From assembly GCA_040879985.1 (NCBI GenBank), contig JBBDJH010000022.1, positions 1-60,529 of the forward strand: a stretch of 60,529 nucleotides of DNA, written 5' to 3'. Below are positions 8,063-15,694 of the stretch, piece by piece; positions within the stretch are counted from its first letter, which is position 1, and each line of letters starts with the position of its first letter. Below the pieces are notes generated by a model. The model was not told the origin of the DNA. It did no database searches and was given only the letters and a program-made list of their open reading frames with translations. This DNA comes from VRUE01 sp040879985. Its GTDB lineage: Bacteria > Actinomycetota > Thermoleophilia > Solirubrobacterales > 70-9. The translations under genes were made by a program, and so were the position numbers.

Positions 8063-8473
8063 TTGACGGATCATCCCGTTGACGTCGGGCAGCGTTCCGA
8101 GGCCGCAATACTCGGCCAGCTCGTTCGGCGGGGCTATCGCACTCTGTTGCCCTTCGGCGTGAATCAGCGGTATGACTTGGTCCTCGACTGCGACGGCCGG
8201 TTCATGAAAGTTCAGTGCAAGACCGGGCGCCTCCGACAGGGAGCCATCCGATTCAGTGCGCAAAGCGTTCAGTCCAACACCAAGGGATCACGTGTGCGCC
8301 ACTACTTGGGGGAGGTCGATTTGTTTGCCGTTTACTGTCCGGACAATGATCAGGTGTACTTAATTCCTGCCGAGGATGTTCCCTCAACTGGAATGTATCT
8401 TCGGGTTGATAAACCTCGCAACAAGCAGCGTAAACGCGTACGCTGGGCCGAGGACTACGCCTTGCCCGCCTAG
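8063..8473 (+). CDS. PD-(D/E)XK endonuclease of the group I intron-associated type
   Basis: About 136 residues, resembling group I intron-associated PD-(D/E)XK endonucleases such as I-Ssp6803I. Visible core: SEAAILGQLVRRGY (helix with the first E), RYDLVLDCDGRFMKVQCKTG (catalytic D and the Q-x-K strand), then EVDLFAVYCPDNDQVYLIPA. A TTG at 8063 is preferred because GGGGAAA at 8050-8056 is a well-placed ribosome site; the ATG at 8036 would lie inside the SOS box. The stop codon TAG (8471-8473) lies within the first ten bases of tRNA-Thr, so the gene runs into the tRNA. No intron is visible in that tRNA. It is probably a free-standing relative; the target is unknown. Confidence 0.75.
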   Translation: MTDHPVDVGQRSEAAILGQLVRRGYRTLLPFGVNQRYDLVLDCDGRFMKVQCKTGRLRQGAIRFSAQSVQSNTKGSRVRHYLGEVDLFAVYCPDNDQVYLIPAEDVPSTGMYLRVDKPRNKQRKRVRWAEDYALPA

Positions 8474-8536
8474 CTCAATTGGCAGAGCGCTTCCCTTGTA
8501 AGGAAGGTTGTCCCGGTTCAAGTCCGGGGGCGGGCT
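8464..8536 (+). tRNA. tRNA-Thr (anticodon TGT)
   Basis: A 73-base cloverleaf: acceptor arms GCCCGCC (8464-8470) and GGCGGGC (8529-8535) with discriminator T; anticodon stem CTTCC/GGAAG with loop CTTGTAA, giving anticodon TGT for threonine ACA codons; T arm CCCGG-TTCAAGT-CCGGG. There is no encoded CCA and no intron. The 3' end of the upstream nuclease gene overlaps the acceptor stem by 10 bases. It marks the boundary between the accessory left region and conserved genes on the right. Confidence 0.95.
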
Positions 8537-8537
8537 C

Positions 8538-9893
8538 TCACGAATCGCCGCCGAGCACGCGCGCCTTCTCGGCAGCGAACTCCTCGTCGCTGAGGATGCC
8601 TTTCTTGTGCAGCTCGCCGAGGCGTTCCAGCTCGTTCAGGCGGTCGTTCTCGCGAGCGGGTGCGGGCTCGCTCTCCGGCGCCCGCATCTCCGGCAGGCGC
8701 AGCTTCGAGGCCCGCTCGCCGATGTTGGCGCTCTTGACCGCGTCAACGACGCGGTCCTTGGCTCCGCCGAAGTAGTCGTCGACCTCGGCGTCGGGGAATT
8801 CCTCAGCGGTCTGCTTGCGCATCTCGTGGATGCCGAAGGCGACGAAGCCGGCGACGATCAGCACGGTCAGCAGCGAGCGCAGGTTCTGCGTCGGCGCCGA
8901 GAGGAAGTAGATCGAGACGACGATCGCCAGGCCGGTGTAGACGTAGGGCGCGTGGTCGCGCAGGAAGGGGGCCGTGAAGCGGCGCGTGGCGCCGGCCGCG
9001 CCGGTCGGCGAGGCGAGCCAGCCGGCGATGCCGAAGAGCACGCCGAAGACGATCACCGTGGTCGCGATGCCGATCATCAACGAGGTCGAGATCGACCAGG
9101 CCGCTTCCGCCGCCGGCCTGACGCTTTCTTCGTCGACCAGTTGGTCGACGACGATGCCGCCGGCGATCTCGCGGAGGACGATCGCGGCGAAGCCGGCGGC
9201 GATCAGCCCGACCCCGCAAAAGAGCACGATCACCCAGCGCCCGCCGCGCGAGAGGTAGATCGCCAGCCCGAAGGTCAGCAGGGTCAGCAGGGTCAGCACG
9301 ATCGCCAGGCCCTTGATCGCGACGACGATCTCCTGCGCGGTCTTCAGCTCGTCGGAGCGCAGGATCGTGATCTGGCCCGCGTCGGGCGGCAGTTTGTCGG
9401 CCAGCTGGCTGCCGATCCCGACCTGGTCGGCGAGATTGGTGACGAGGCTGCCGAGATTGAGCGTGACTTCGCCTTCCTCGGTCGAGACGGCGTCTTTTTC
9501 GTCTTCGAGCACGGCCAGCAGCTGTTCGTGCGCGGCCCGGTTGGCGTCCTTCCAGAGGTCCTGCGCGGCCGAGGTCTGCAGCACCTGTTCGGCGCCGCTG
9601 CCGGCGACCTGGCGCAGCCCGCCCGACGCCGGCCCGGCGAGGTCCTTGAGGTCGCCCGGCAGGATCCCCTCGAGTTCTTCCTCGACGTCGACGTTGTCGT
9701 AGAGCTGTTCGACCAGGTACTCGCCGACGGCGGCGCGGATCTCCTGGTCCTGGATCAGCCGGCCGCTGGTCTCGACCCAGTCGTCGGTGTTGAGCGCCTG
9801 GCGCTCGGTCCAGATCGCAAAGACGCTGAGCAGGGCGAACAGCGAGCCGAGCACCACGAGGGCTTTGACGGTTCGTCGCCTTGCGCGGCTCAT
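8538..9893 (-). CDS. Multi-pass membrane protein with C-terminal SHOCT domain
   Basis: 451-residue membrane protein of unknown function, common in actinobacteria. An N-terminal anchor (KALVVLGSLFALLSVFAIW) is followed by a long extracytoplasmic part of about 170 residues that starts RQALNTDDWVETSGRLIQD. Next come five further hydrophobic segments (for example LAIVLTLLTLLTFGLAIYL and SLLTVLIVAGFVAFGIH). The last 30 residues, LNELERLGELHKKGILSDEE, are a SHOCT motif, a short oligomerisation domain. The start at 9893 (MSRARRR) gives a positive-inside N-terminus. It is divergent from the dioxygenase gene with only 22 bases between the two starts, and its stop lies 2 bases beyond tRNA-Thr. Confidence 0.75.
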   Translation of the reverse strand: MSRARRRTVKALVVLGSLFALLSVFAIWTERQALNTDDWVETSGRLIQDQEIRAAVGEYLVEQLYDNVDVEEELEGILPGDLKDLAGPASGGLRQVAGSGAEQVLQTSAAQDLWKDANRAAHEQLLAVLEDEKDAVSTEEGEVTLNLGSLVTNLADQVGIGSQLADKLPPDAGQITILRSDELKTAQEIVVAIKGLAIVLTLLTLLTFGLAIYLSRGGRWVIVLFCGVGLIAAGFAAIVLREIAGGIVVDQLVDEESVRPAAEAAWSISTSLMIGIATTVIVFGVLFGIAGWLASPTGAAGATRRFTAPFLRDHAPYVYTGLAIVVSIYFLSAPTQNLRSLLTVLIVAGFVAFGIHEMRKQTAEEFPDAEVDDYFGGAKDRVVDAVKSANIGERASKLRLPEMRAPESEPAPARENDRLNELERLGELHKKGILSDEEFAAEKARVLGGDS

Positions 9894-9915
9894 TCTCCGG
9901 GGATGGTATACGTGG

Positions 9916-10839
9916 ATGGACGTGAAGCTCGAGGGAATCCACCACATCACCGCGATCACCGCCGACGCGCAGCGCAACGTCGACTTCTACGTCGGCGTGC
10001 TGGGTCTGCGCCTGGTCAAGAAAACCGTCAACCAGGACAACCCGACCGTCTACCACCTCTTCTTCGCCGACGAGAAGGGCAGCGCCGGCTCCGACCTGAC
10101 CTTCTTCGAGTTCCCCGGCGTGCAGGCGGGACGGGCCGGGGCGGGGGACGTGCACCGGATCGTCTGGCGCGTCGCCTCGGTCGAGGCACTCGACTTCTGG
10201 GCCGAGCGGCTCGGCGCCGAGGGAATCGACACAGAGCGGGCCGGGCAGAGCCTGCGCTTCTCCGACCCCGAGGGGCTCGACCACGAGCTGGCGGTGGTCG
10301 AGGTGCCCGACGAGCCGCTCAGCGCCGAGCACCCGGAGGTCCCGGCCGGCCTGGCGCTGCAGGGCTTCCACGCCGTCTGCGCCTACTCGGCCGCGCCCGA
10401 GCGCAGCGGCGGCCTGCTCGAGGCGCTCGAGTTCGAGCCGATCGAGGGGGGCTGGGAAGCGCGCGGCGAGAACCGCGGCGGCCTCTACCTCTACGACGAC
10501 GCGCCCGCCGAGCGCTCGCTGCAGGGCGCCGGCAGCGTCCACCACGTCGCCTGGGCCTCGACGATCGAGGACCACGAGGCGTGGCGCGATCGGGCGATCG
10601 CCGGCGGCGCCCAGCCGACGCCGCTGATCGACCGCTTCTACTTCCGCTCGATCTACTTCCGCGAGCCCAGCGGGGTCCTCTTCGAGATCGCCACGCTCGG
10701 GCCCGGCTTCACCGTCGACGAGCCGCTCGAGCAGCTCGGTGAGAAGCTCTCGCTGCCGCCCGACTACGAGCACATGCGGGCCGAGGTCGAACCGAACCTG
10801 CGCCCGGTCGTCAACCCGCGCACGGCGAAGGACGGGTGA
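9916..10839 (+). CDS. Ring-cleaving dioxygenase, VOC family (MhqO/LinE-like)
   Basis: 307-residue glyoxalase/bleomycin-resistance/dioxygenase family protein made of two VOC modules. It opens with GIHHITAITADAQRNVDFY, the hallmark of ring-cleaving dioxygenases of the MhqO/LinE group, which open hydroquinone-type rings. Probable metal ligands are the His of GIHHITA, the His of SVHHVAWAS in the second module and the Glu of GVLFEIAT. The ATG at 9916 sits 6 bases after a TATAC sequence, so the message may be leaderless. Its stop overlaps the GTG of maleylacetate reductase by 4 bases; together they would convert a (substituted) hydroquinone to a maleylacetate-type product and then to 3-oxoadipate. 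Confidence 0.82.
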   Translation: MDVKLEGIHHITAITADAQRNVDFYVGVLGLRLVKKTVNQDNPTVYHLFFADEKGSAGSDLTFFEFPGVQAGRAGAGDVHRIVWRVASVEALDFWAERLGAEGIDTERAGQSLRFSDPEGLDHELAVVEVPDEPLSAEHPEVPAGLALQGFHAVCAYSAAPERSGGLLEALEFEPIEGGWEARGENRGGLYLYDDAPAERSLQGAGSVHHVAWASTIEDHEAWRDRAIAGGAQPTPLIDRFYFRSIYFREPSGVLFEIATLGPGFTVDEPLEQLGEKLSLPPDYEHMRAEVEPNLRPVVNPRTAKDG

Positions 10840-11840
10840 GCGGCAGCTTCGTCTGGCGCGACGCCGGTCGCGTCGTCGTCCTCCGCGACGACGCCGTAGC
10901 TCAGGCGCCGCGGCTCCTCCAAGAGCACGGCTTCGCCGACTTCGAGCTGCTGACGACGCCGCGCGCCCTGCTCGGCGCGCCGGAGCTGGAGGCGGCGGCG
11001 AAGGCGGTCCACGCCGTTCCCGACGGCCAGGTCCCGGAGATCGCCGCGGGCCTGCTCGAGCGGGCCCGGGCGCCGCAGCTCGTCGCGCTCGGCGGCGGCC
11101 GCGTGATCGACACGGCCAAGGCCGTCGCCTCGGTCAGCGGCGCCCGCGTCGCCGCGGTCCCGACGACGCTCTCCGGCGCCGAGATGACCGGCATCCACCG
11201 GTTGCCCGCGGGCGCCGAGAATCGCGTGCGGGCGATGGTGCGCCCGGCCCTCGCGATCGCCGACCCCACCGCGATGACCGGCTTGGCCGACCCGGCTTTA
11301 CGGGCCAGCGCCATGAACGCCCTCGCCCACGGGGCCGACTCCCTCTACACGCCCTTCACCAACCCAATGTCCGAAATGGCGGCCCTACGCGGCGCCGACC
11401 TGATCGCCACCGCACTCGACCAGGAGCGCGAGGATCGCGACAACGCACTGCTGGCACAGGGAGCGATCCTCAGTGCCTACGCGATCGACTCTGCCGCCTT
11501 CGGCATCCACCACGTCATCTGCCAAACCCTCGTCCGCATCTGCGGCACCCCACACGCCGAGACCAACGCGACGATCCTGCCGCGCGTACTCAACTTCATG
11601 CTGCCCCGAGCCCCCGACGGCCTCCAGCCCCTAACCGCGGCCCTCGGCACCGACCCCGACGACATCGAAGCCCGCACCCAACAGCTCGCCGGCAACCCAC
11701 CGGGCCTGGGCGAGCTCGACGGAGACCGCGCGAAGCTCGACCAAGCACTCGAGTCGATGCTGTTGCGGCCCGAGTTGGCGTTCACGCCGGAGCCGCCCAC
11801 GCGTGATGACCTGGCGCAACTCGTCGAGGCAGCCTGGTAA
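10836..11840 (+). CDS. Maleylacetate reductase (iron-containing alcohol dehydrogenase family)
   Basis: 334-residue enzyme predicted to reduce maleylacetate to 3-oxoadipate with NAD(P)H, the last step that channels (chloro)aromatic ring-cleavage products to the beta-ketoadipate route. Family features: the nucleotide-binding loop ALGGGRVIDTAKAVA at about residues 87-101, VPTTLSGAEMTG at about 109-120, and metal-site regions NALAHGADSLYTPF and FGIHHVICQTL. The length matches maleylacetate reductases (about 350) rather than the longer alcohol dehydrogenases. The GTG start lies inside the dioxygenase stop (GTGA), so the two are coupled. No LysR or MarR regulator is adjacent. Confidence 0.85.
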   Translation: MSGSFVWRDAGRVVVLRDDAVAQAPRLLQEHGFADFELLTTPRALLGAPELEAAAKAVHAVPDGQVPEIAAGLLERARAPQLVALGGGRVIDTAKAVASVSGARVAAVPTTLSGAEMTGIHRLPAGAENRVRAMVRPALAIADPTAMTGLADPALRASAMNALAHGADSLYTPFTNPMSEMAALRGADLIATALDQEREDRDNALLAQGAILSAYAIDSAAFGIHHVICQTLVRICGTPHAETNATILPRVLNFMLPRAPDGLQPLTAALGTDPDDIEARTQQLAGNPPGLGELDGDRAKLDQALESMLLRPELAFTPEPPTRDDLAQLVEAAW

Positions 11841-11900
11841 CTCGGGCGGGTGGCACGACAGGACCGGCCCGCCGGTAACCATGGTCCCTGGCACGTGTAG

Positions 11901-11922
11901 CGCTCTTCGTGAGCGAAGAGCG
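11901..11922. promoter_or_regulatory. Hairpin covering the plsC-gpsA start codon
   Basis: CGCTCTTCG (11901-11909) and CGAAGAGCG (11914-11922) form a perfect 9-bp stem around a TGAG loop. The GTG start of the next gene is 11909-11911, so the start codon sits at the stem-loop junction. It could be the terminator of the preceding gene, though no T-run follows, or a structure that limits initiation. Confidence 0.5.
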
Positions 11923-13576
11923 TCTGCAGCGCTACCACGACTACAGCCGGCGGCACAGCGTCAACTGGCCGCTCTACCTGCTGGCCAGGGTCTTCATGAC
12001 GCCCTTCTTCCTCGTCTACTTCCGCCTCGGCCGCACCGGGCGCGATCACGGCAAGGTCAGCGGCGGCCTGATCGTCGCCGCCAACCACCGCAGCTTCCTC
12101 GACCCCTTCGCGATCGGCGCCGCGCTGCCCTGGCGGCGGCCGATGAACTACGTCGCCAAGATCGAGCTGTTCGAGCGCCGCTGGCAGGGCTGGCTGCTCT
12201 CGCGGCTCGGCGCCTTCCCGATCCGCCGCGGCGAAGCCGACGAGGTGGCGATGGAGACCGCCCGGCGGATCGTGATCCGCGGCGGCGCCGTCTGCATCTT
12301 TCCCGAGGGCACGCGGATCCGCCGCGGCACCCTCGCCCCGCCCCGGCGCGGGGTCGGCAGGCTGGCGCTGCAGACCGGCGCCCCGGTCCTGCCGACCTCC
12401 GTCTTCGGCAGCGAGCATGTGCGCCGCACCTGGCGCATCCGGCCGCGACAGGTGCGCGTCCGGCTGGGCAAGGCGATGACCTTCCCGAGGGTCGAGCAGC
12501 CCTCGCCGCCGCTGGCCGAATCGGTGACGGCGCGGATCTGGCCCAACGTCCTCCTCCAGTGGGAAGAGATGGGTGGCCTGCCGCCGATGCGCCGCGCCGC
12601 CGTGATCGGGGCGGGCAGCTGGGGAACCGCGGTCGCCGTGCTGCTCGCCCGCGGCGGGCTCGAGGTGCAGCTCGGCGCCCGCACCGCCGAGCAGGCGGCC
12701 GAGATGGTCGCGGCGGGCGAAAACCGTCGCTACCTCGAGGGGGTCGAGCTGCCCGAGTCGCTGCTCGTCCGACCCGCCGCCGAGATCGAGCTGGCCGGGC
12801 TCGACCTGGTCTGCATGGCGATCCCCTCGGGCTCGCTGCCGCAGGCGGTCGGCGCGATCGCCGACCGGGTCAGCGACCGCTCCTCGGTGCTGCTGCTGAC
12901 CAAGGGGCTGATCGCGCCGCTGGGCCAGCTGCCGGCGGAGTACGTCGGCGAACGGATCCGCGCTCGCGCGGTCGCCTGCCTCGGCGGCCCCGCCCATGCC
13001 CGCGAGGCGGTCTCGGGCTCGGCGGCGCTTGTGCTCGGCTCCGGCGACGCCGATCTGCGCGACCAGCTCGGCGAGGTCTTCGATCGCGCCGGCCTGGTCT
13101 GCGAGCGCTCGCGGGACGTCACCGGGGTCGAGATGGCCGGCGCGGCGAAGAACGCCGCCGCGCTCGCCGCCGCCGCGACCGAGCCCTTCGGCCTCAACGC
13201 GGCGGGCATCGCCGCCGCCCAGGTCTGGCGCGAGTGCATCGGCTACGCGATCTCGCGCGGCGCCGAGCTGGAGACGTTCTCGGGGCTGGCCGGGGTCGGC
13301 GACCTGACCGCGACCGTGCTCGCCCCCTCGGGCCGCAACCGGCGCGCCGGCGAGCTGCTCGGGCGGGGCACGCCGGCGGAGGAGATCCCGGCCCTGATCG
13401 GCCAGGCCTCCGAGGGCCTCGACGCGGTGCCGCTGCTGGCGGCGGCCTTCGCCGCCCAGGGCAGCCCGGCCGACGCGCTGGACGGGCTCGCGGCGCTGGT
13501 CCGCGGCGAGATCGACGCCGAGGCCTGGGTCGCCGGCCTGCGCCTGGTCGAGCGCTCGCGCAAGGAGGCGGCGTGA
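11909..13576 (+). CDS. Fusion of lysophosphatidate acyltransferase (PlsC) and glycerol-3-phosphate dehydrogenase (GpsA)
   Basis: A single 555-residue frame joins two phospholipid enzymes. Residues 1 to about 215 are a PlsC acyltransferase with NHRSFLD (HX4D, about 59-65), the acceptor-site region AFPIRRGEAD and FPEGTR (about 130-135). Residues from about 226 are NAD(P)H-dependent glycerol-3-phosphate dehydrogenase: MRRAAVIGAGSWGTA (Rossmann GxGxWG), then GPAHAREAVSG, the catalytic-lysine block EMAGAAKNAAALAAAA, and GVGDLTATVLAPSGRNRR. Both halves look complete. The reactions are dihydroxyacetone phosphate to glycerol-3-phosphate, and acylation of lysophosphatidate. There is no stop between the halves; an ATG at 12570 after GGGAAGAG could also give a separate GpsA. 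The GTG start is set by the family N-terminus. Confidence 0.85.
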   Translation: MSEERLQRYHDYSRRHSVNWPLYLLARVFMTPFFLVYFRLGRTGRDHGKVSGGLIVAANHRSFLDPFAIGAALPWRRPMNYVAKIELFERRWQGWLLSRLGAFPIRRGEADEVAMETARRIVIRGGAVCIFPEGTRIRRGTLAPPRRGVGRLALQTGAPVLPTSVFGSEHVRRTWRIRPRQVRVRLGKAMTFPRVEQPSPPLAESVTARIWPNVLLQWEEMGGLPPMRRAAVIGAGSWGTAVAVLLARGGLEVQLGARTAEQAAEMVAAGENRRYLEGVELPESLLVRPAAEIELAGLDLVCMAIPSGSLPQAVGAIADRVSDRSSVLLLTKGLIAPLGQLPAEYVGERIRARAVACLGGPAHAREAVSGSAALVLGSGDADLRDQLGEVFDRAGLVCERSRDVTGVEMAGAAKNAAALAAAATEPFGLNAAGIAAAQVWRECIGYAISRGAELETFSGLAGVGDLTATVLAPSGRNRRAGELLGRGTPAEEIPALIGQASEGLDAVPLLAAAFAAQGSPADALDGLAALVRGEIDAEAWVAGLRLVERSRKEAA

Positions 13577-13615
13577 TCCGCCGCCGCCCCGCCAGGCAGC
13601 CTCTAGGCTTCGCAC

Positions 13616-14176
13616 GTGAGCGCCGCCAAGCAGAACGTCGAGCCGGCCAGCCTCGACCCGGCCGCCAAGGCGGAGCTCGACCGCGCCTTCGAAGCGCTCT
13701 ACCGCGACCATCTCAAGGACGTCTACTCCTACTCCTACTACCGGGTCGGCAACCAGCACGACGCGGAGGACCTGACCGAGCAGGCCTTCCTGCAGGCCTA
13801 CCGCCACTTCGACCGGGCCCGGCGCGAGTCGGCCGGCCGGCCGCTGCGCCCCTGGCTGATCCGCATCGCCCACAACCTGGCGCTCAACTACTACCGCGAC
13901 AAGTCGCGACGGCCGCAGACGGCGCTGGAGAACGCCGACCCGATTCCGGCCCGGCACGGGACCGAGGCGATCGCCGAGGGGCGCGAGGAGCTGCGCCAGG
14001 TGATCGCCAAGCTCGACCATTTGCCGGACGACCGCCGCGACGCGCTGATCATGCGCTTCGCGCTGGACATGGACAACCGCGAGATCGCCCGCGCGCTGGG
14101 TCGCAGCGACGGGGCCACCAAGGTGCTGATCCATCGCGCGATCAAGCAGCTGGAGGAGGAGATGAGCGATGAGTGA
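13616..14176 (+). CDS. ECF-type RNA polymerase sigma factor
   Basis: 186-residue extracytoplasmic-function sigma factor. Region 2 is FEALYRDHLKDVYSYSYYRV through DAEDLTEQAFLQAYRHF (about residues 25-65), with LRPWLIRIAHNLALNYYRD closing it; region 4 is LDHLPDDRRDALIMRFAL...NREIARALGRSDGATKVLIHRAI (about 135-178), a helix-turn-helix for the -35 element. The GTG at 13616 is the first start giving a normal N-terminus. The next gene overlaps its end by 8 bases and encodes a small protein with one membrane segment, a plausible but unproven anti-sigma partner. It follows plsC-gpsA by 39 bases and may share its transcript. Confidence 0.88.
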   Translation: MSAAKQNVEPASLDPAAKAELDRAFEALYRDHLKDVYSYSYYRVGNQHDAEDLTEQAFLQAYRHFDRARRESAGRPLRPWLIRIAHNLALNYYRDKSRRPQTALENADPIPARHGTEAIAEGREELRQVIAKLDHLPDDRRDALIMRFALDMDNREIARALGRSDGATKVLIHRAIKQLEEEMSDE

Positions 14177-14516
14177 GGCGAGCGAGAAGAACCTCAGCGG
14201 CAGCACCTGGGACGTCGAGCGGATGCTCGGCGACGCGCTGCGCCCGATCGAGCCGCCGGAGCGGCTCTCGGGGCGCTTCGAGGACACCCTCTCGGCCGTC
14301 ACCCAGGCAGCCGCCGAGGAGCTCTCCGACTGGGCGGAGGAGCTCTCCGAGAGCGAGCTGCGCGCCCTGCGCGACCCGCGCAACTGGGTGCGCCCGGTCG
14401 TCGCCGCGGGCGTCGGCGGGGTGGCGACCGGCGCCCTGGTCCTGGTCGAGATCAGGCGCCGCGGCCGTCAGCAGACCGGCGGCCTGCGCGCGCTCGCCGG
14501 CCGCCTCAAGCCTTAG
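14169..14516 (+). CDS. Small single-pass membrane protein after the sigma factor
   Basis: 115 residues with an acidic N-terminal half (VERMLGDALRPIEPPERLS, ELSDWAEELSESELRALRD) and one hydrophobic helix at about residues 78-95 (VVAAGVGGVATGALVLVEI), followed by a short basic cytosolic tail. It overlaps the sigma factor stop by 8 bases, an arrangement typical of sigma/anti-sigma pairs. However, there is no ZAS zinc motif (HxxxCxxC), so classical anti-sigma identity is not supported. An unknown membrane partner of the sigma factor is the best reading. Confidence 0.65.
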   Translation: MSEASEKNLSGSTWDVERMLGDALRPIEPPERLSGRFEDTLSAVTQAAAEELSDWAEELSESELRALRDPRNWVRPVVAAGVGGVATGALVLVEIRRRGRQQTGGLRALAGRLKP

Positions 14517-14533
14517 GAGCGACGAGATTGCAG

Positions 14534-14556
14534 TTACCCGCGCTATTCGCGGGTAA
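14534..14556. repeat. Intergenic hairpin, family A copy 1
   Basis: TTACCCGCG (14534-14542) and CGCGGGTAA (14548-14556) form a perfect 9-bp stem with loop CTATT, followed by GTGCAGG. It sits between the convergent genes ending at 14516 and 14570. Stem, loop and the right flank recur at 34048-34076. No T-run follows, so it is either a bidirectional intrinsic-like terminator or a REP-type element. Confidence 0.65.
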
Positions 14557-14569
14557 GTGCAGGCTCGAC

Positions 14570-14845
14570 CTAACTCGCCGCGCCGAGCGCGGCTACGGCC
14601 GCGTAGACGCCGCATACCGCGAGCGCGTAGCGGCGCGAGGCGACGCCGGCGAGGAGCAGCCCGAGGGCGCCGCTGAGGATGTGGAAGAGGTTGGCCCAGC
14701 CGTTGACGGAGAGCAGGCCGAGCGCCTCGCCGATGTCGCCGGGGGCGGCGAAGGAGGAGTCGTAGAAGAAGCCGACGATTCCGTAGAGAACGAGCGCCGC
14801 GCCGGCCAGCGCCGCGAACAGCCGTGCTGGGCTCGCCTGCTCCAT
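14570..14845 (-). CDS. Small membrane protein, DUF4383-like
   Basis: 91-residue protein with three to four hydrophobic segments: LFAALAGAALVLYGIVGFF, NGWANLFHILSGALGLLLAG and YALAVCGVYAAVAALGAA. The pattern NxWxNLxHIxxGxLGL is typical of DUF4383-type small membrane proteins of actinobacteria; function is unknown. The start MEQASPARL at 14845 is chosen over an upstream ATG because it places the first membrane segment correctly and avoids overlap with the divergent rhomboid gene. It is convergent with the sigma-factor operon across a hairpin. Confidence 0.65.
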   Translation of the reverse strand: MEQASPARLFAALAGAALVLYGIVGFFYDSSFAAPGDIGEALGLLSVNGWANLFHILSGALGLLLAGVASRRYALAVCGVYAAVAALGAAS

Positions 14846-14875
14846 TGCGCCGCGATTGTAGGCTGCCGGTCCGCG

Positions 14876-15694
14876 ATGGCGCAGACCTGTTACCGACATC
14901 CCGACCGCGAGACCGGCGTCTCATGCTCCAACTGCGGCAAGCCGATCTGCCCCGACTGCATGACGCCGACGCCGGTCGGGATGCGCTGTCCCGACTGCGC
15001 CCGCGAGCGCACCAAGGTCACCCGCGGCGCCACCGCCCCGAGCCGTTACGACGCGCCCGCCACCTTCGTCCTGATCGGGCTCAACGTCGTCGCCTACCTG
15101 ATCTCGATCGGCGGCGGCAGCGGCGGCCTCGATCCCGGCAACAGCTCGATCCTGTTCGACTTCGGCCTCTTCGGCCCCTTCGTCGCCGAAGGCGAGTGGT
15201 ACCGCTTGCTGACCAGCGGCTTCCTGCACGGCGGCCTGATCCACATCGGCTTCAACATGTTTGCCCTCTTCTTCCTCGGCAGGCTGCTCGAGCCGGCGAT
15301 CGGCACGCCCCGCTTCGTCGCCCTCTACTTCGTCTCGCTCTTCGCCGGCTCGTTCGGGGCGATCCTGCTCAGCCCCGACGCGCTGACGATCGGCGCCTCC
15401 GGCGCGGTCTTCGGGATCTTCGGCGCGACCTTCGTGATCGCCCGCAGCCGCGGGGTCGACGCGCTCGCCTCCTCGATCGGGATCATCCTCCTGCTCAACC
15501 TGGTGATCACCTTCGGGCGTCCGGAAATCAGCATCGGCGGCCACCTCGGCGGCCTCGCGGGCGGCCTGCTCTGCGCGTTCGTGATCCTCGCCGGAGAGCG
15601 CGGCATGCTGGGCGAGCGGCCCAAGGCGATGGAGCTGCTGGCGATGGCGGCGATCGGCTTCTTCGCGGTCGCCACGACGATTTCAATCGCTTAG
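14876..15694 (+). CDS. Rhomboid family intramembrane serine protease with N-terminal zinc-binding domain
   Basis: 272-residue membrane protease. Residues about 5-42 hold a cysteine/histidine-rich zinc-binding module (CYRHP, CSNCGKPICPDC, GMRCPDCA), followed by six membrane helices. Rhomboid motifs: RLLTSGFLHGGLIHIGFNMF, the catalytic serine in IGASGAVFG (about residue 175) and the catalytic histidine in IGGHLGGLAGGLL (about 220). It would cleave membrane-anchored substrates within the bilayer. Its TAG stop overlaps the stop of the convergent cobalamin-binding gene by 4 bases. Confidence 0.88.
   Translation: MAQTCYRHPDRETGVSCSNCGKPICPDCMTPTPVGMRCPDCARERTKVTRGATAPSRYDAPATFVLIGLNVVAYLISIGGGSGGLDPGNSSILFDFGLFGPFVAEGEWYRLLTSGFLHGGLIHIGFNMFALFFLGRLLEPAIGTPRFVALYFVSLFAGSFGAILLSPDALTIGASGAVFGIFGATFVIARSRGVDALASSIGIILLLNLVITFGRPEISIGGHLGGLAGGLLCAFVILAGERGMLGERPKAMELLAMAAIGFFAVATTISIA

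Noticed and set aside
8464..8536. tRNA-Thr as the attachment site of an integrated island on the left
   Set aside because: The accessory genes lie on the 5' side of the tRNA, I noticed no repeated tRNA 3' end, and the only integrase remnant is 50 kb away at 58139.
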